NCBI RefSeq assembly: GCF_002090055.1
Contig: NZ_BBRH01000015.1
Span: 62,001 to 126,000, forward strand
Direction: 5' to 3'
Source of the DNA: Demequina sp. NBRC 110051
GTDB lineage: Bacteria; Actinomycetota; Actinomycetes; Actinomycetales; Demequinaceae
Length of the DNA: 64,000 nt
In this document: one piece after another, positions 12,745 through 22,293 of the stretch
How positions within the stretch are numbered: the stretch's first letter is position 1
Layout of the letters: every line of letters starts with the position of its first letter
The notes under the pieces: generated by a model
Database searches by the model: none
The model's input: the letters and a program-made list of their open reading frames with translations, nothing else
Told to the model about the DNA's origin: nothing
Program-made: the position numbers and the translations under genes

Positions 12745-12838
12745 GATCCAGTTACCCGATATCCGCGTTCTGCCTGCACCATGGAGCCATTCCATTTTCC
12801 AGGGCCGACCCCGGCCACCCCTGACCGGATGGGCGATC

Positions 12839-13843
12839 ATGTCGCACGACTTCACCTTCACCACGAGCACGACCCGCTTCGACGAGAACTACACCCCCTC
12901 GGCGAGCACGCGCGCGACCACCAACTTCGCGAACCTCGCGCGCGGCGAGCTGCGCGAGCAGAACCTGCGGAACACCCTGACGATGATCAACCGCCGCTTC
13001 AACGACCTGGCCGACTGGGACAACCCCACCGGCGATCGTTATGAGCTCGAGCTCGACATCGTGTCGGCCTCGGTCCAGGTGGACGCTGAGGCCAATGCCT
13101 TCCCACTGCTCGAGGTGCTCGACGTCACCATCGTCGATCGACGCACGGGCGAGCGCCGCCACGGCATCGTCGGCAACAACTTCTCGTCGTACGTGCGCGA
13201 CTACGACTTCAGCGTCCGCTTGCCCGCCTCGGTCGACGAATCGGGCAAGCCCGCCCTGCCCGCGGACTTCGGCGACCTGCACGGGAAGCTCTTCCAGGGT
13301 TTCGTCGGATCCGACGCCTACCGCGAGCGCTTCTCGCAGGCGCCGGTGATCTGCATCAGCGTGTCCACCAGCAAGACCTACGTGAGGACCGCGAACCACC
13401 ACCCCGTGCTGGGCGTCGAGTACACGCTGGAGCAGGAGGGCCTGTCGCTCACCGACGCGTACTTCGCGAAGATGGGCCTCCAGGTGCGCTACTTCATGCC
13501 GCGCGGCAGCGTCGCCCCGCTCGCCCTGTACTTCCGCGGCGACCTCGTGAACGACTACACGGACCTGCAACTCGCCGGCACGATCGCCACGATGGAGACC
13601 TTCCAGAAGATCTACCGTCCGGAGATCTACAACGCGAACTCGGCGGCTCCGGCCGTGTTCCGTCCCAGCCTCGAGTCGCAGGACTTCTCGCGCACCCAGA
13701 TCGACTACGACCGCGTGGAGCGCAGCCAGCTGGGAGCCTCGCAGGGCAAGTACACCGAGGAGCACTTCATCGAGCCCCACCGCGAGCTGCTCGAGCGGTG
13801 GGCCGCGGGCTACCTCGCCCCCGCCTCGTCACCGGCCGCCTGA
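12839..13843 (+). CDS. mesX: DUF1852 protein MesX, putative oxygenase partner of MesD
   Basis: The protein has 334 residues, is soluble, and matches the DUF1852 family over its whole length (SAPAVFRPSLESQDFSRTQI near the C-terminus). DUF1852 proteins are known as MesX, needed in aerobic bacteria for methionine synthesis by the folate-independent methionine synthase MesD. The biochemical step of MesX is not settled; an oxygen-dependent role has been proposed. The next gene, 15 bases on, is the mesD homologue, and a flavin reductase follows, which fits a reduced-flavin oxygenase. Confidence 0.85.
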   Translation: MSHDFTFTTSTTRFDENYTPSASTRATTNFANLARGELREQNLRNTLTMINRRFNDLADWDNPTGDRYELELDIVSASVQVDAEANAFPLLEVLDVTIVDRRTGERRHGIVGNNFSSYVRDYDFSVRLPASVDESGKPALPADFGDLHGKLFQGFVGSDAYRERFSQAPVICISVSTSKTYVRTANHHPVLGVEYTLEQEGLSLTDAYFAKMGLQVRYFMPRGSVAPLALYFRGDLVNDYTDLQLAGTIATMETFQKIYRPEIYNANSAAPAVFRPSLESQDFSRTQIDYDRVERSQLGASQGKYTEEHFIEPHRELLERWAAGYLAPASSPAA

Positions 13844-13858
13844 CCGACGGAGTCCCCC

Positions 13859-14932
13859 ATGACACACACCCTTCTTCCGACCTCGATCGTCGGCAGCCTG
13901 CCCAAGCCCTCCTGGCTCGCGGCGCCCGAAACCCTCTGGGCCCCGTGGTCACTCCAGGGCGACGCCTTGGTCGAGGGCAAGCAGGACGCCCTGCGCATCG
14001 CCGTGCACGAGCAGACGCGGCGCGGCATCGACATCGTCAGCGACGGCGAGCAGACCCGCCAGCACTTCGTCACCACCTTCATCGAGAACCTCAGCGGGGT
14101 GGACTTCGAGCGTCGCGAGACCGTCCGCATCCGCGACCGCTACGACGCCTCCGTGCCCACCGTCGTGGGCGCCGTGGGCCGCGAGCGCCCCGTGTTCGTG
14201 GAGGACGCCGCGTTCCTGCGCTCCACCACCGACGCACCCATCAAGTGGGCCCTGCCCGGGCCCATGACGATGGTCGACACGCTCTTTGACGCCCACTACC
14301 GCAGCCGCGAGCAGCTGGCGTGGGAGTTCGCCGGGCTCCTCAATCAGGAGGCGCGCGAACTCGAGGCCGCCGGCGTCGACATCATCCAGTTCGACGAGCC
14401 CGCGTTCAACGTGTTCTTCGACGAGGTCAAGGACTGGGGCGTGGCCGCGCTCGAGCGCGCGGTCGAGGGCCTCAGCGCTCAGACCGCCGTGCACATCTGC
14501 TACGGCTACGGGATCAAGGCGAACACCGACTGGAAGGCGACCCTGGGCTCGCAGTGGCGCCAGTACGAGGAGTCCTTCCCGCTGCTGCAGCGCTCCGCGA
14601 TCGACATCGTCTCGCTCGAGTCGCAGAACTCGCACGTGCCCATGGACCTCATCGAGATCCTGCGCGGCAAGAAGGTGATGCTCGGCGCCATCGACGTGGC
14701 GAACCACGCGATCGAGACCCCCGATGAGGTGGCGGACACCCTGCGCAAGGCCCTGCAGTTCGTGGACGCCGAGAACCTCATCCCCAGCACCAACTGCGGG
14801 CTGGCACCGTTCCCCCGCGACGTCGCGCTGGCCAAGCTCACCGCGCTCGGCGAGGGCGCCGCCATCCTCCGTGACGAGCTCACCGGCGCCGCGGACACCA
14901 GCGCGCCGGCGACGACCGCCGTCCCCGCCTAG
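13859..14932 (+). CDS. mesD: Folate-independent methionine synthase MesD (MetE C-terminal-like)
   Basis: The protein has 357 residues and corresponds only to the zinc-containing catalytic half of MetE, without the N-terminal folate-binding half. The zinc ligands are present: His212 and Cys214 in VHICYG, Glu254 in SLESQNS and Cys313 in STNCGLAPF. IQFDEPAF carries the acidic motif conserved in MetE. It should transfer a methyl group from a non-folate donor to homocysteine. The donor is unknown for this subfamily. Its place between mesX and a flavin reductase supports MesD over other MetE-like families. Confidence 0.87.
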   Translation: MTHTLLPTSIVGSLPKPSWLAAPETLWAPWSLQGDALVEGKQDALRIAVHEQTRRGIDIVSDGEQTRQHFVTTFIENLSGVDFERRETVRIRDRYDASVPTVVGAVGRERPVFVEDAAFLRSTTDAPIKWALPGPMTMVDTLFDAHYRSREQLAWEFAGLLNQEARELEAAGVDIIQFDEPAFNVFFDEVKDWGVAALERAVEGLSAQTAVHICYGYGIKANTDWKATLGSQWRQYEESFPLLQRSAIDIVSLESQNSHVPMDLIEILRGKKVMLGAIDVANHAIETPDEVADTLRKALQFVDAENLIPSTNCGLAPFPRDVALAKLTALGEGAAILRDELTGAADTSAPATTAVPA

Positions 14933-14942
14933 GAGCCAAGCC

Positions 14943-15506
14943 ATGACCTGCCTGTCCCCCGCCGTCACGCCCCTTGGCGCGGCACACGACCTTGCCCCGT
15001 CGCTGCCCGCCGACGACTTCAAGGCGCTGTTTCGCGGCCACCCCAATGGCGTCGCCGTCATCACGGCCGATGCCGGCGACGGCCCGGTCGCGCTGACCGC
15101 CTCGTCCGTCTCCTCGGTGAGCGCCGACCCGCCCCTGCTCGTGTTCTCGATCTCCGCGCAGTCGTCGGCAGCGGACGTCCTGTCCCGGGCCCAGACGGTC
15201 GTGGTGCACCTGCTGGACGCGAGCGACCTCGAGCTAGCGAAGCTAGGCGCCGCACGCGGCATCGACCGCTTCGCCTCGACGCACCAGTGGACGCGGCTGA
15301 CCAGCGGGGAGCCGGTCTACAGCGACGTCCGCGCCTGGGTACGTTGCGCCGTCATCGACCGCCTCAATGCGGGCTCGTCGACCGTCTTCGCCGCGCAGGC
15401 GCTCGAGTCTCACATCGCGCGCGACACGGACACCGACGGCCACGAAGGGGCGTTGGTCTACCACGACCGCGCCTGGCACCGCCTGGGCGAGCACTCGAAA
15501 ATCTAG
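14943..15506 (+). CDS. Flavin reductase (flavin reductase-like FMN-binding domain)
   Basis: The protein has 187 residues with the split-barrel FMN-binding fold: FRGHPNGVAVITAD, ALTASSVSSVSADPPLLVFS (the flavin-binding strand) and ALVYHDRAWHRLG near the end. Such proteins supply reduced FMN to oxygenases. ATG 14943 follows a taggagcc ribosome site and lies 10 bases after mesD, so it is in the same operon. The likely role is electron supply to MesX, inferred from context. Confidence 0.88.
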   Translation: MTCLSPAVTPLGAAHDLAPSLPADDFKALFRGHPNGVAVITADAGDGPVALTASSVSSVSADPPLLVFSISAQSSAADVLSRAQTVVVHLLDASDLELAKLGAARGIDRFASTHQWTRLTSGEPVYSDVRAWVRCAVIDRLNAGSSTVFAAQALESHIARDTDTDGHEGALVYHDRAWHRLGEHSKI

Positions 15507-15555
15507 GGACGCCCCGCCGGCCGGCCACCGCATCGGCCGCAGACACGCCCCAACG

Positions 15556-15594
15556 CCGCGAGGGCGGGCCGGGAACCCCGGCCCGCCCTCGCGG
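15556..15594. terminator. Strong hairpin between convergent mes operon and doxX
   Basis: A perfect 18-bp stem (15556-15573 with 15577-15594) with a 3-base loop. It lies after the flavin reductase stop and just after the doxX stop on the other strand, so it can serve both. Confidence 0.85.
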
Positions 15595-15605
15595 TCGTGT
15601 GCGTC

Positions 15606-16025
15606 TTAGCCGAGCGCGATCAGCGGCTCGGTGATGGTGAGGCCCATGTCCGCGCCGGTCACGGCGAACAGCAGGAACAGCGCGAGCGCGCCTCCGATGA
15701 GGCCCAGGTTCTTGTTGAAGCTGATCTGCTCCGCCTGCTTGGCCTGAGCGTCCGACTCCTTCCAGAACGCGTGCATGAAGAAGGTGACGGGGATGAGCGC
15801 GGCGGCGATGAGCAGCGCACCCAGGCCTCCCCACACACCCAACAGCACCATCAGGCCGCCCAGGCCCATCAGGACGCCGGAGGCGATGACGCCGAACTCA
15901 CCGCCGGGAGCGCCCTTGGCGGTGGCGTACTGCGCCATGCCCTTGGCCTGCGTGATGTGGCCGATGGCGGAGAAGATGAAGATGAGCGCGAACAGGATGC
16001 GCGCGATGAGGAAGACGATGTCCAT
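15606..16025 (-). CDS. DoxX-family membrane protein
   Basis: The protein has 139 residues with four membrane segments, starting with DIVFLIARILFALIFIFSAI and followed by the family motif GHITQAKGMAQYA. DoxX proteins are small quinol-associated membrane proteins linked in some bacteria to thiosulfate oxidation or redox stress; the exact role here is unknown. ATG 16025 follows a gaagga ribosome site. It is divergent from phosphoketolase across a 198-base spacer. Confidence 0.85.
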   Translation of the reverse strand: MDIVFLIARILFALIFIFSAIGHITQAKGMAQYATAKGAPGGEFGVIASGVLMGLGGLMVLLGVWGGLGALLIAAALIPVTFFMHAFWKESDAQAKQAEQISFNKNLGLIGGALALFLLFAVTGADMGLTITEPLIALG

Positions 16026-16223
16026 GATGATCCTTCGTGAAAGTGAGAAGGTGGCGGGGGCAACCGATCGTCACCCACGTTGAAGCCACAACTATTGACG
16101 GCGCAACTATATTCCATCGCCGCCATGCCCGCGACCACGCCCCATCGTTGGGACCTTTGCCCTCGCATCACGTGCCAGACGGTGACAGGCTGTAACCGGT
16201 CCCTACCAGCGACGGAGGTTTTG

Positions 16224-18680
16224 ATGAGCAGCACCCCTTGGTCCCCACGTAGTACTGATGCGGCCACGCCCGAGGAGATCGACGGCATTGACCGCTGGTG
16301 GCGCGCCACCAACTACCTCTCGGTGGGACAGATCTACCTGCTGGACAACCCCCTGCTCAGGGGCGGCCTCAAGCGCGACGACGTCAAGCCGCGCCTGGTG
16401 GGCCACTGGGGCACGACCCCCGGACTGAACTTCCTCTACGCGCACCTCAACCGCATGATCAAGGCGCGTCAGCAGCCGACGATGTACATCATCGGCCCCG
16501 GTCACGGCGGACCTGGCCTCGTGGCATCGAGCTTCCTCGACGGCACCTACACCGAGACCTACCCGGACATCTCGGAGGACGAGGCGGGCCTGAAGCGCCT
16601 GTTCAAGCAGTTCTCCTTCCCCGGCGGCATCCCCTCGCACGTCGCGCCCGAGACCCCCGGGTCAATCCACGAGGGCGGCGAGCTGGGCTACGCACTGAGC
16701 CACGCCTACGGCGCCGCGTTCGACAACCCCGACCTCCTGGTCGCCGCGATCGTGGGAGACGGCGAGGCCGAGACCGGGCCGCTGGCCACCAGCTGGCACT
16801 CCAACAAGTTCGTCAACCCCGCCACCGACGGCGTGGTCCTGCCGATCCTGCACCTCAACGGCTACAAGATCGCCAACCCCACGGTTCTCGCGCGCATCAG
16901 CGACGAGGAACTCGAGTCGCTCATGGTCGGTTACGGCCACAAGCCGCACGTCTTCGTCGCCGGCTTCGACGACGAGTCTCACGAGTCGATCCACGCTCGC
17001 TTCGCCGCGATCCTCGACGACGTCATGGACGAGATCGCCGCGATCAAGGCGCAGGCTGCCGAGAACCCCGACATGGACCGCCCCATGTGGCCCATGATCG
17101 TGTTCCGCACCCCCAAGGGCTGGACCTGCCCCGACCAGATCGACGGCAACGTCACCGAGGGCTCGTGGCGCTCGCACCAGGTGCCGCTGTCCAGCGCGCG
17201 CGACACCGAGGATCACCTCAAGACCCTCGAGTCCTGGATGCAGTCCTACGGCCCCGAGGACCTCTTCGACGAGGCCGGCGCGCCCAAGCCTGCGACCCGT
17301 GCCCTCGCGCCCGAGGGTCAGCTGCGCATGTCCGCCCGGCCCGAGGCCAACGGCGGCATCATCCTGCGCGACCTGAAGATGCCCGACTTCCGCGACTTCG
17401 CCGTCGACGTGCCCAACCCGGGTGCGGGACCAGCAGAGGCCACGCGCGCGCTCGGCGACTTCCTCAAGGCCGTCATGGCGAACAACGACGACAACTTCCG
17501 CATCTTCGCTCCCGACGAGCTCGCCTCGAACCGCATCCAGGCCGTGCTCGACGTCACCGACAAGGTGTGGCAGGGCACTCGCGAGGACGACGGTGCCCAC
17601 ACGGGACCGTCCGGCCGCGTGGTCGAGATGCTCTCCGAGCACCAGTGCCAGGGCTGGCTCGAGGGCTACCTCCTGACTGGCCGCCACGGCCTGTTTACCA
17701 GCTACGAGGCGTTCATCCACATCGTCGACTCGATGTTCAACCAGCACGCCAAGTGGCTCAAGGTGTCGCGCGAGCTGCCGTGGCGCCAGCCCATCGCGTC
17801 GCTGAACTACCTGCTGTCCAGCCACGTGTGGCGCCAGGACCACAACGGCTTCTCGCACCAGGACCCGGGCTTCATCGACCACGTGGTCAACAAGAAGGCC
17901 GAGGTGGTGCGGGTGTACCTGCCCGCCGACGCCAACACGCTGCTGAGCACCTACGACCACTGCCTGCGCTCGCGCGACTACGTCAACGTCGTGGTCGCAG
18001 GCAAGCAGCCCGCTCCGCAGTGGCTCACCATGGACCAGGCCATCGACCACTGCACCCGCGGCCTGGGAATCTGGGAGTTCGCGTCCAACGTGCCGCTGGG
18101 CGAGGAGCCCGATGTCGTCATGGCGGCCGCGGGCGACGTGCCCACGCTCGAGATCCTCGCGGCGATCGACATCCTGCGTCGCGAGCTGCCCGACCTCAAG
18201 ATCCGCATGGTCAACGTGGTCGACCTGATGCGCCTGCAGCCCGAGAAGGAGCACCCGCACGGCATTTCGGATCGCGACTTCGACCAGCTGTTCACCACGG
18301 ACAAGCCGATCATCTTCAACTACCACGGCTACCCGTGGCTGATCCACCGCCTCACCTACCGCCGCAACGGCCACGCCAACCTCCACGTGCGCGGCTTCAA
18401 GGAGGAGGGCACCACCACCACGCCGTTCGACATGGCGATGCTCAACGACATCGACCGCTACCACCTGGCGATGGACGTCATCGACCGTGTGCCGCACCTG
18501 GGCACCCGCGCCGCGCAGCTGCGCCAGGACCTCCACGACAAGCGTCTGGAGGCCCGCCGCTACGCCCGCGAGCACGGCGCCGACCTGCCCGAGGTGGCCG
18601 ACTGGGTGTGGCCCGACGCCGGCGCCGAAACCCGCGAGGCCATGGCGGGAGTGTCCGACACGGGCGGCGACAACGACTAA
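16224..18680 (+). CDS. xfp: Phosphoketolase (xylulose-5-phosphate/fructose-6-phosphate)
   Basis: This thiamine diphosphate enzyme cleaves xylulose 5-phosphate or fructose 6-phosphate with phosphate to give acetyl phosphate. The protein has 818 residues, full family length, with the phosphoketolase motifs [39 protein letters not shown] and a C-terminal transketolase-like region ([20 protein letters not shown]). ATG 16224 follows ggaggttttg. Acetyl phosphate made here can be used by AckA and Pta, 8 kb upstream. Two hairpin-forming repeats follow the stop. Confidence 0.96.
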   Translation: MSSTPWSPRSTDAATPEEIDGIDRWWRATNYLSVGQIYLLDNPLLRGGLKRDDVKPRLVGHWGTTPGLNFLYAHLNRMIKARQQPTMYIIGPGHGGPGLVASSFLDGTYTETYPDISEDEAGLKRLFKQFSFPGGIPSHVAPETPGSIHEGGELGYALSHAYGAAFDNPDLLVAAIVGDGEAETGPLATSWHSNKFVNPATDGVVLPILHLNGYKIANPTVLARISDEELESLMVGYGHKPHVFVAGFDDESHESIHARFAAILDDVMDEIAAIKAQAAENPDMDRPMWPMIVFRTPKGWTCPDQIDGNVTEGSWRSHQVPLSSARDTEDHLKTLESWMQSYGPEDLFDEAGAPKPATRALAPEGQLRMSARPEANGGIILRDLKMPDFRDFAVDVPNPGAGPAEATRALGDFLKAVMANNDDNFRIFAPDELASNRIQAVLDVTDKVWQGTREDDGAHTGPSGRVVEMLSEHQCQGWLEGYLLTGRHGLFTSYEAFIHIVDSMFNQHAKWLKVSRELPWRQPIASLNYLLSSHVWRQDHNGFSHQDPGFIDHVVNKKAEVVRVYLPADANTLLSTYDHCLRSRDYVNVVVAGKQPAPQWLTMDQAIDHCTRGLGIWEFASNVPLGEEPDVVMAAAGDVPTLEILAAIDILRRELPDLKIRMVNVVDLMRLQPEKEHPHGISDRDFDQLFTTDKPIIFNYHGYPWLIHRLTYRRNGHANLHVRGFKEEGTTTTPFDMAMLNDIDRYHLAMDVIDRVPHLGTRAAQLRQDLHDKRLEARRYAREHGADLPEVADWVWPDAGAETREAMAGVSDTGGDND

Positions 18681-18691
18681 CCCCCACCCTC

Positions 18692-18762
18692 CCCTCGTGG
18701 CGCACATGAGGGCATTTGCGCCACGACACGGGGGTTCGTGGCGGACCTAGGGACACCAGGAG
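18692..18762. repeat. 71-bp intergenic repeat, copy 1
   Basis: This copy matches 22197-22267 without gaps at 53 of 71 positions by hand count. It contains a 10-bp hairpin (18695-18704 with 18717-18726) and ends in caccaggag. A paired 14-mer palindrome follows 8 bases later, as also happens after copy 2. Confidence 0.75.
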
Positions 18763-18770
18763 ACAAGGTC

Positions 18771-18805
18771 AGGGCCGATGCCGTGGTCGCCACGGCATCG
18801 GCCCT
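18771..18805. repeat. Paired 14-mer palindrome, likely terminator of the alcohol dehydrogenase gene
   Basis: A perfect 16-bp stem (18771-18786 with 18790-18805) with a 3-base loop, made of two head-to-head copies of GGCCGATGCCGTGG. It lies just past the stop of the minus-strand alcohol dehydrogenase gene and also faces the end of xfp. Confidence 0.85.
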
Positions 18806-18819
18806 CACCCATTCTGGGG

Positions 18820-19869
18820 TTACGCGTGCGGCACCACGACCGCGCGGCCCAGCACCGAGCCCTCGATGAGCTTGTCGTAGGCCTCGAGTGCCTCATCCAT
18901 CGTGAAACGGGTCACGTCCATCTCGATCTTGCCCGCGCGGTATAGCGCGGCGACCTCGTAGAGGTCCTCGATGGTGCCCCAATAGGTGTTGGTGAGGGTC
19001 GACTCGTACGGGGTCGACATGAAGTTCCACTCGACCGTGCCGTTGGCGATGCCGGCGATCGTGATCGCACCCTGGACGGCGACCACGGCGCGCGAGAGCT
19101 CGATCGTGGGCTTCACGCCCACGAAGTCGAACACGGCGTCGACGCCCTTGCCGCCCGTGATCTCGCGGATCCGCTCGGCCTGACCCTCGCCGCCCTCCAC
19201 GGTGACCGCGCCGCGCTTGGCCGCCATCTCCATGGCGTCCGCCTTGTTGTCGGTGGCGATGACGGTGGCGCCCGTGATGGCCTGCAGGATCTGCACGGCC
19301 ACCTGACCCAGGCCTCCCAGGCCGATGACCAGCGCGTACTTGCCGCCGCCCACCAGCACATGGGCGGAGTTCTTGATCGCGTGATACGGCGTGAGGCCGG
19401 CGTCGGCAAGCGGAGCGGCGGCGACAGGGTCGGCGTCACCCAGCGGCACAAGATTGCGCACGGGCACCGTCATGTACTCGGCCATGCCGCCGTCGCGGCC
19501 CAGGCCGATCGCGGCATAGGGGTTGGTGGCCTGGTTCTCGCAGTACGTGTCCTGTCCGCGCGAGCATGCGCGGCAGTGGCCGCAACCAATGGGCCCATAC
19601 GCCAGGTACGCGTCGCCCACGTTGATGCCGTCGACCCCCTCGCCGAGCTCCTCGACCCAGCCCGACGACTCGTGGCCCAGCGTGAACGGCGGCTGCAGCA
19701 TGCGGCTGATCGGCAGCGACTCGTCGTAGTCCTGAAACACGGACACATCCGAGTGGCAGGCGCCGGCGCCTGCCACCTTCAACAGCACCTCGCCGGGGCC
19801 CGGGACGGGCTTGTCGATGTCTCGCAGCGCGGGTGGGGTGTGCCACGCCTCGAAACGGACAGCCTTCAT
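18820..19869 (-). CDS. Zinc-dependent NAD(P) alcohol dehydrogenase (MDR family)
   Basis: The protein has 349 residues. The catalytic zinc site is GACHSDVSV and GHESSGWV; the structural zinc Cys set is CGHCRACSRGQDTYC; the Rossmann motif is GLGGLGQVAVQ. It should oxidise a primary or secondary alcohol or reduce the aldehyde; the substrate is not known. It stands alone between two 14-mer palindromes, with the hairpin at 18771-18805 after its stop. Confidence 0.92.
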   Translation of the reverse strand: MKAVRFEAWHTPPALRDIDKPVPGPGEVLLKVAGAGACHSDVSVFQDYDESLPISRMLQPPFTLGHESSGWVEELGEGVDGINVGDAYLAYGPIGCGHCRACSRGQDTYCENQATNPYAAIGLGRDGGMAEYMTVPVRNLVPLGDADPVAAAPLADAGLTPYHAIKNSAHVLVGGGKYALVIGLGGLGQVAVQILQAITGATVIATDNKADAMEMAAKRGAVTVEGGEGQAERIREITGGKGVDAVFDFVGVKPTIELSRAVVAVQGAITIAGIANGTVEWNFMSTPYESTLTNTYWGTIEDLYEVAALYRAGKIEMDVTRFTMDEALEAYDKLIEGSVLGRAVVVPHA

Positions 19870-19988
19870 GGTGCATCTCCATTCCCACGATGGCTGCCGC
19901 CAGTGGCCCAGCGCCCCCGGGCGGGCATCGTGGACCTTTCACGTTACCCCTGTCGCGAGCGTCCAGGTTGTGACCGCCGGTCGGGAAC

Positions 19989-20019
19989 GGCCGATGCCGT
20001 GGTGACCACGGCATCGGCC
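19989..20019. repeat. Paired 14-mer palindrome, likely terminator of the ABC exporter operon
   Basis: Two head-to-head copies of GGCCGATGCCGTGG separated by 3 bases (19989-20002 and 20006-20019). The hairpin lies 15 bases past the stop of the minus-strand permease gene. Confidence 0.85.
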
Positions 20020-20034
20020 CTCGCCCCGGGGGGC

Positions 20035-21210
20035 TTACGAGCGCGCGAGCGCGTCCCTGAGCTTCATGCGGCCGCCCGTGTTGAGCACCGCGCCGGCGTA
20101 GACGCGGCCGGCAATCCAGGTCAGTAGCGGGATGGTCGCGAGGCAGATGCCGATCGCGAGGGCGATCTCCCATCCGGCGATGGTGCCGAAGGCAGCACGC
20201 ATGGGCACCATGAACGGCGCGAAGAACGGCACCTGGGTGAGGACCGCGGTCGCCGCACCGTCGGGGTTGTTGGGCACCAGATAGATCGACAGGTACAGCG
20301 GCACCATCATGAGCAGCATCATGGGAGTCGAGACGGCGCCGATGTCCTCTTGACGCGACACGAGCGCCGCGAGCCCGCCAAAGAACACGGTGAAGATCGC
20401 GAAGCCCAGCACGAACCACACGGCGAGGTTGGTCAGCAGCGGCCCCAGCGGAATCTCGAACTGCTCCAAGAGGCCCAGGTACCAGGCGGCGAATACCGCA
20501 GGCACGACCATCGCGGCCGCCTGGACGAGGGCGTAGAGTCCCACGCCCAGCACCTTGCCGCCCAGCAGCGTGGCGGGCCTGACCGTGGCGAGCAGGATCT
20601 CGACCACCCTCGAGGCCTTCTCCTCGACCACGCCCATCATGATCACCGACGAGCTCTGGATGAGCACAAAGAACAGAATGAAGATGACGGCGAAGCCCGC
20701 GAAGAAGGCGCCGGAATCGAAGTCGCCCGCGTCGTCCCCGAGCATCTGAACCGTCGGCACGGCGCCCGCGAGCGCCGTCGCCACCTCGGTCGGATCGCCG
20801 CCCAGGTCCTCGACCGCCGCGCTGAGGGCCGCCTGCTGAGTGGCGACCTGGACGATGCCGGTGAGGGTCTCGTCGCCGCCGTCCAGATAGAGCGTGGGGG
20901 CGTCGGCGGGGCCGACCACCAGCCCCGCGGTGTCCTCGGCGACGGCGGGCTCGGCGGGCGCGTCGATCTCGGCGAACACGTACGCCGCGTCCTGAGCCTC
21001 AGCGGCGGCATCGAGGTACGGCACCAGGTCGCCCGCCGTGGCGGTATCGACCTGCACCGTCGCCGGCTCGTCGTCGCCGGTGAGGAACGGCTTCGCGATG
21101 AGCGAGCCGATCACGATGATCGCGATCATGATGCCCGAGGAGATGAGGCTCGCCTTGGACAGGGTGCGCACGCGGAACTCGCGGCGCGCGATCAGCCACA
21201 CGGTGCTCAC
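20035..21210 (-). CDS. ABC-2 type exporter permease (NatB-like)
   Basis: The protein has 391 residues. An N-terminal membrane segment follows TVWLIARREFRVRTLSKASL, a typical NatB-like opening. A large extracytoplasmic loop (about residues 45-220) comes next, and then five or six membrane segments beginning at GFAVIFILFFVLIQSSSVIM with VEEKASRVVEILLATVRP. GTG 21210 overlaps the stop of the ATPase gene (GTGA), so the two subunits are coupled. The substrate is unknown; NatAB relatives export sodium or drugs. Confidence 0.88.
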   Translation of the reverse strand: MSTVWLIARREFRVRTLSKASLISSGIMIAIIVIGSLIAKPFLTGDDEPATVQVDTATAGDLVPYLDAAAEAQDAAYVFAEIDAPAEPAVAEDTAGLVVGPADAPTLYLDGGDETLTGIVQVATQQAALSAAVEDLGGDPTEVATALAGAVPTVQMLGDDAGDFDSGAFFAGFAVIFILFFVLIQSSSVIMMGVVEEKASRVVEILLATVRPATLLGGKVLGVGLYALVQAAAMVVPAVFAAWYLGLLEQFEIPLGPLLTNLAVWFVLGFAIFTVFFGGLAALVSRQEDIGAVSTPMMLLMMVPLYLSIYLVPNNPDGAATAVLTQVPFFAPFMVPMRAAFGTIAGWEIALAIGICLATIPLLTWIAGRVYAGAVLNTGGRMKLRDALARS

Positions 21211-22106
21211 GCGGACACCTCCTCGGACACGACGCCCTGGAACAGCTCGCTCAGTGTGGGGCGCACCTCGGCGAACGACGTCACCGTGCCGGCCTTCACG
21301 GCCGATGCGAGGGCCGCCTGGGCGGCCGCTGCGTCGGCGGCCTCCACTCGCCACACTCCTGGGCTGGCCTCGGTGACCGAGCCGGCCACGGCATCGGCCC
21401 ATCCAGCCGGAAGGCTGCCCGTCAGCTCCCACACGGGACGCTCGGTGGCGCGCAGCTCGTCGATAGTGCCCTGCGCGACCATCCGGCCGGCGCGGACGAT
21501 GCCCACGCGGTCGCACAGCCGCTCGACCAGCTCGAGCTGGTGCGACGAGAAGATCACCGGCACGCCGCGCGCTGCCTGCTCGCGCAGCACGCCGCTCATC
21601 ACCTCGACGGCGACGGGGTCGAGGCCGGAGAACGGCTCGTCGAGGACGAGCACCTCGGGGCCGTGGACCAGCGCGGAGGCGAGCTGCACGCGTTGCTGGT
21701 TTCCCAGCGACAGCTTCTCGACCTCGGTGTCGCGGCGCTCGGCCACCCCTAAGACCTCGGTCCAGTGCTCCATGGCTGCGGCAGCGTCGGCGGCGCTGAG
21801 TCCGTGCAGTCGTGCCAGGTAGATCAGCTGCTCGCCCACCTTCATGCGCGGGTAGAGGCCGCGCTCCTCTGGCATGTAGCCGATGCGGCGGCGCGCCTCG
21901 AGGTCGAGCGGCGCCTCGTTCCAGGTGACGGTGCCGGCGTCGGCTCGCAGCACGCCCAGGATGATCCGCATCGTGGTGGTCTTGCCCGCGCCGTTGGAGC
22001 CGACGAAGCCGAAGAGCTCACCGCCGCGCACCGTGAACGACACGTCGTCGAGCGCCCTGAGCTCGCCGTAGGACTTGGTCAGGTGGTCGATACGTAGGTC
22101 CGGCAC
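21207..22106 (-). CDS. ABC transporter ATPase (NatA-like)
   Basis: The protein has 299 residues with one ABC domain: Walker A GSNGAGKTT, signature LSLGNQQRV (a G-to-N variant of the usual LSGGQ, common in NatA relatives) and Walker B VLVLDEPFSGLDP. A C-terminal regulatory part follows and contains an in-frame 14-mer copy (21386-21399, read as ADAVAG). It pairs with the downstream permease. Confidence 0.92.
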   Translation of the reverse strand: MPDLRIDHLTKSYGELRALDDVSFTVRGGELFGFVGSNGAGKTTTMRIILGVLRADAGTVTWNEAPLDLEARRRIGYMPEERGLYPRMKVGEQLIYLARLHGLSAADAAAAMEHWTEVLGVAERRDTEVEKLSLGNQQRVQLASALVHGPEVLVLDEPFSGLDPVAVEVMSGVLREQAARGVPVIFSSHQLELVERLCDRVGIVRAGRMVAQGTIDELRATERPVWELTGSLPAGWADAVAGSVTEASPGVWRVEAADAAAAQAALASAVKAGTVTSFAEVRPTLSELFQGVVSEEVSA

Positions 22107-22196
22107 GCACGTCTCCTGGTCGATGAGGGGGACCAGCCGAGCCTAACCAGGAGCGACGCCGCGCGTCGTCATCCGCGCGAACGACCTGCTCCCCCT

Positions 22197-22267
22197 CCCC
22201 CCTGGCGCAAATGTGGACATGCGCGCCACAAAACGCCGTCTCGTGGCGCGCATCGGGCCACCAGGAG
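22197..22267. repeat. 71-bp intergenic repeat, copy 2
   Basis: A partner of 18692-18762, ungapped, about 75% identical. It lies between the ABC ATPase start and the guaB3 stop, and is again followed by a paired 14-mer palindrome. Confidence 0.75.
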
Positions 22268-22293
22268 CAAGCGGAGCGCCCATCCAAAGGAAA

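Noticed and set aside
12717-12838. SAM riboswitch upstream of mesX
   Set aside because: The spacer is only 122 bases and shared with the LysR promoter; no conserved multi-helix core or terminator was found.
16662-18707. 681-residue open frame on the minus strand opposite phosphoketolase
   Set aside because: It overlaps a full-length conserved enzyme and has no recognisable domain or ribosome site.
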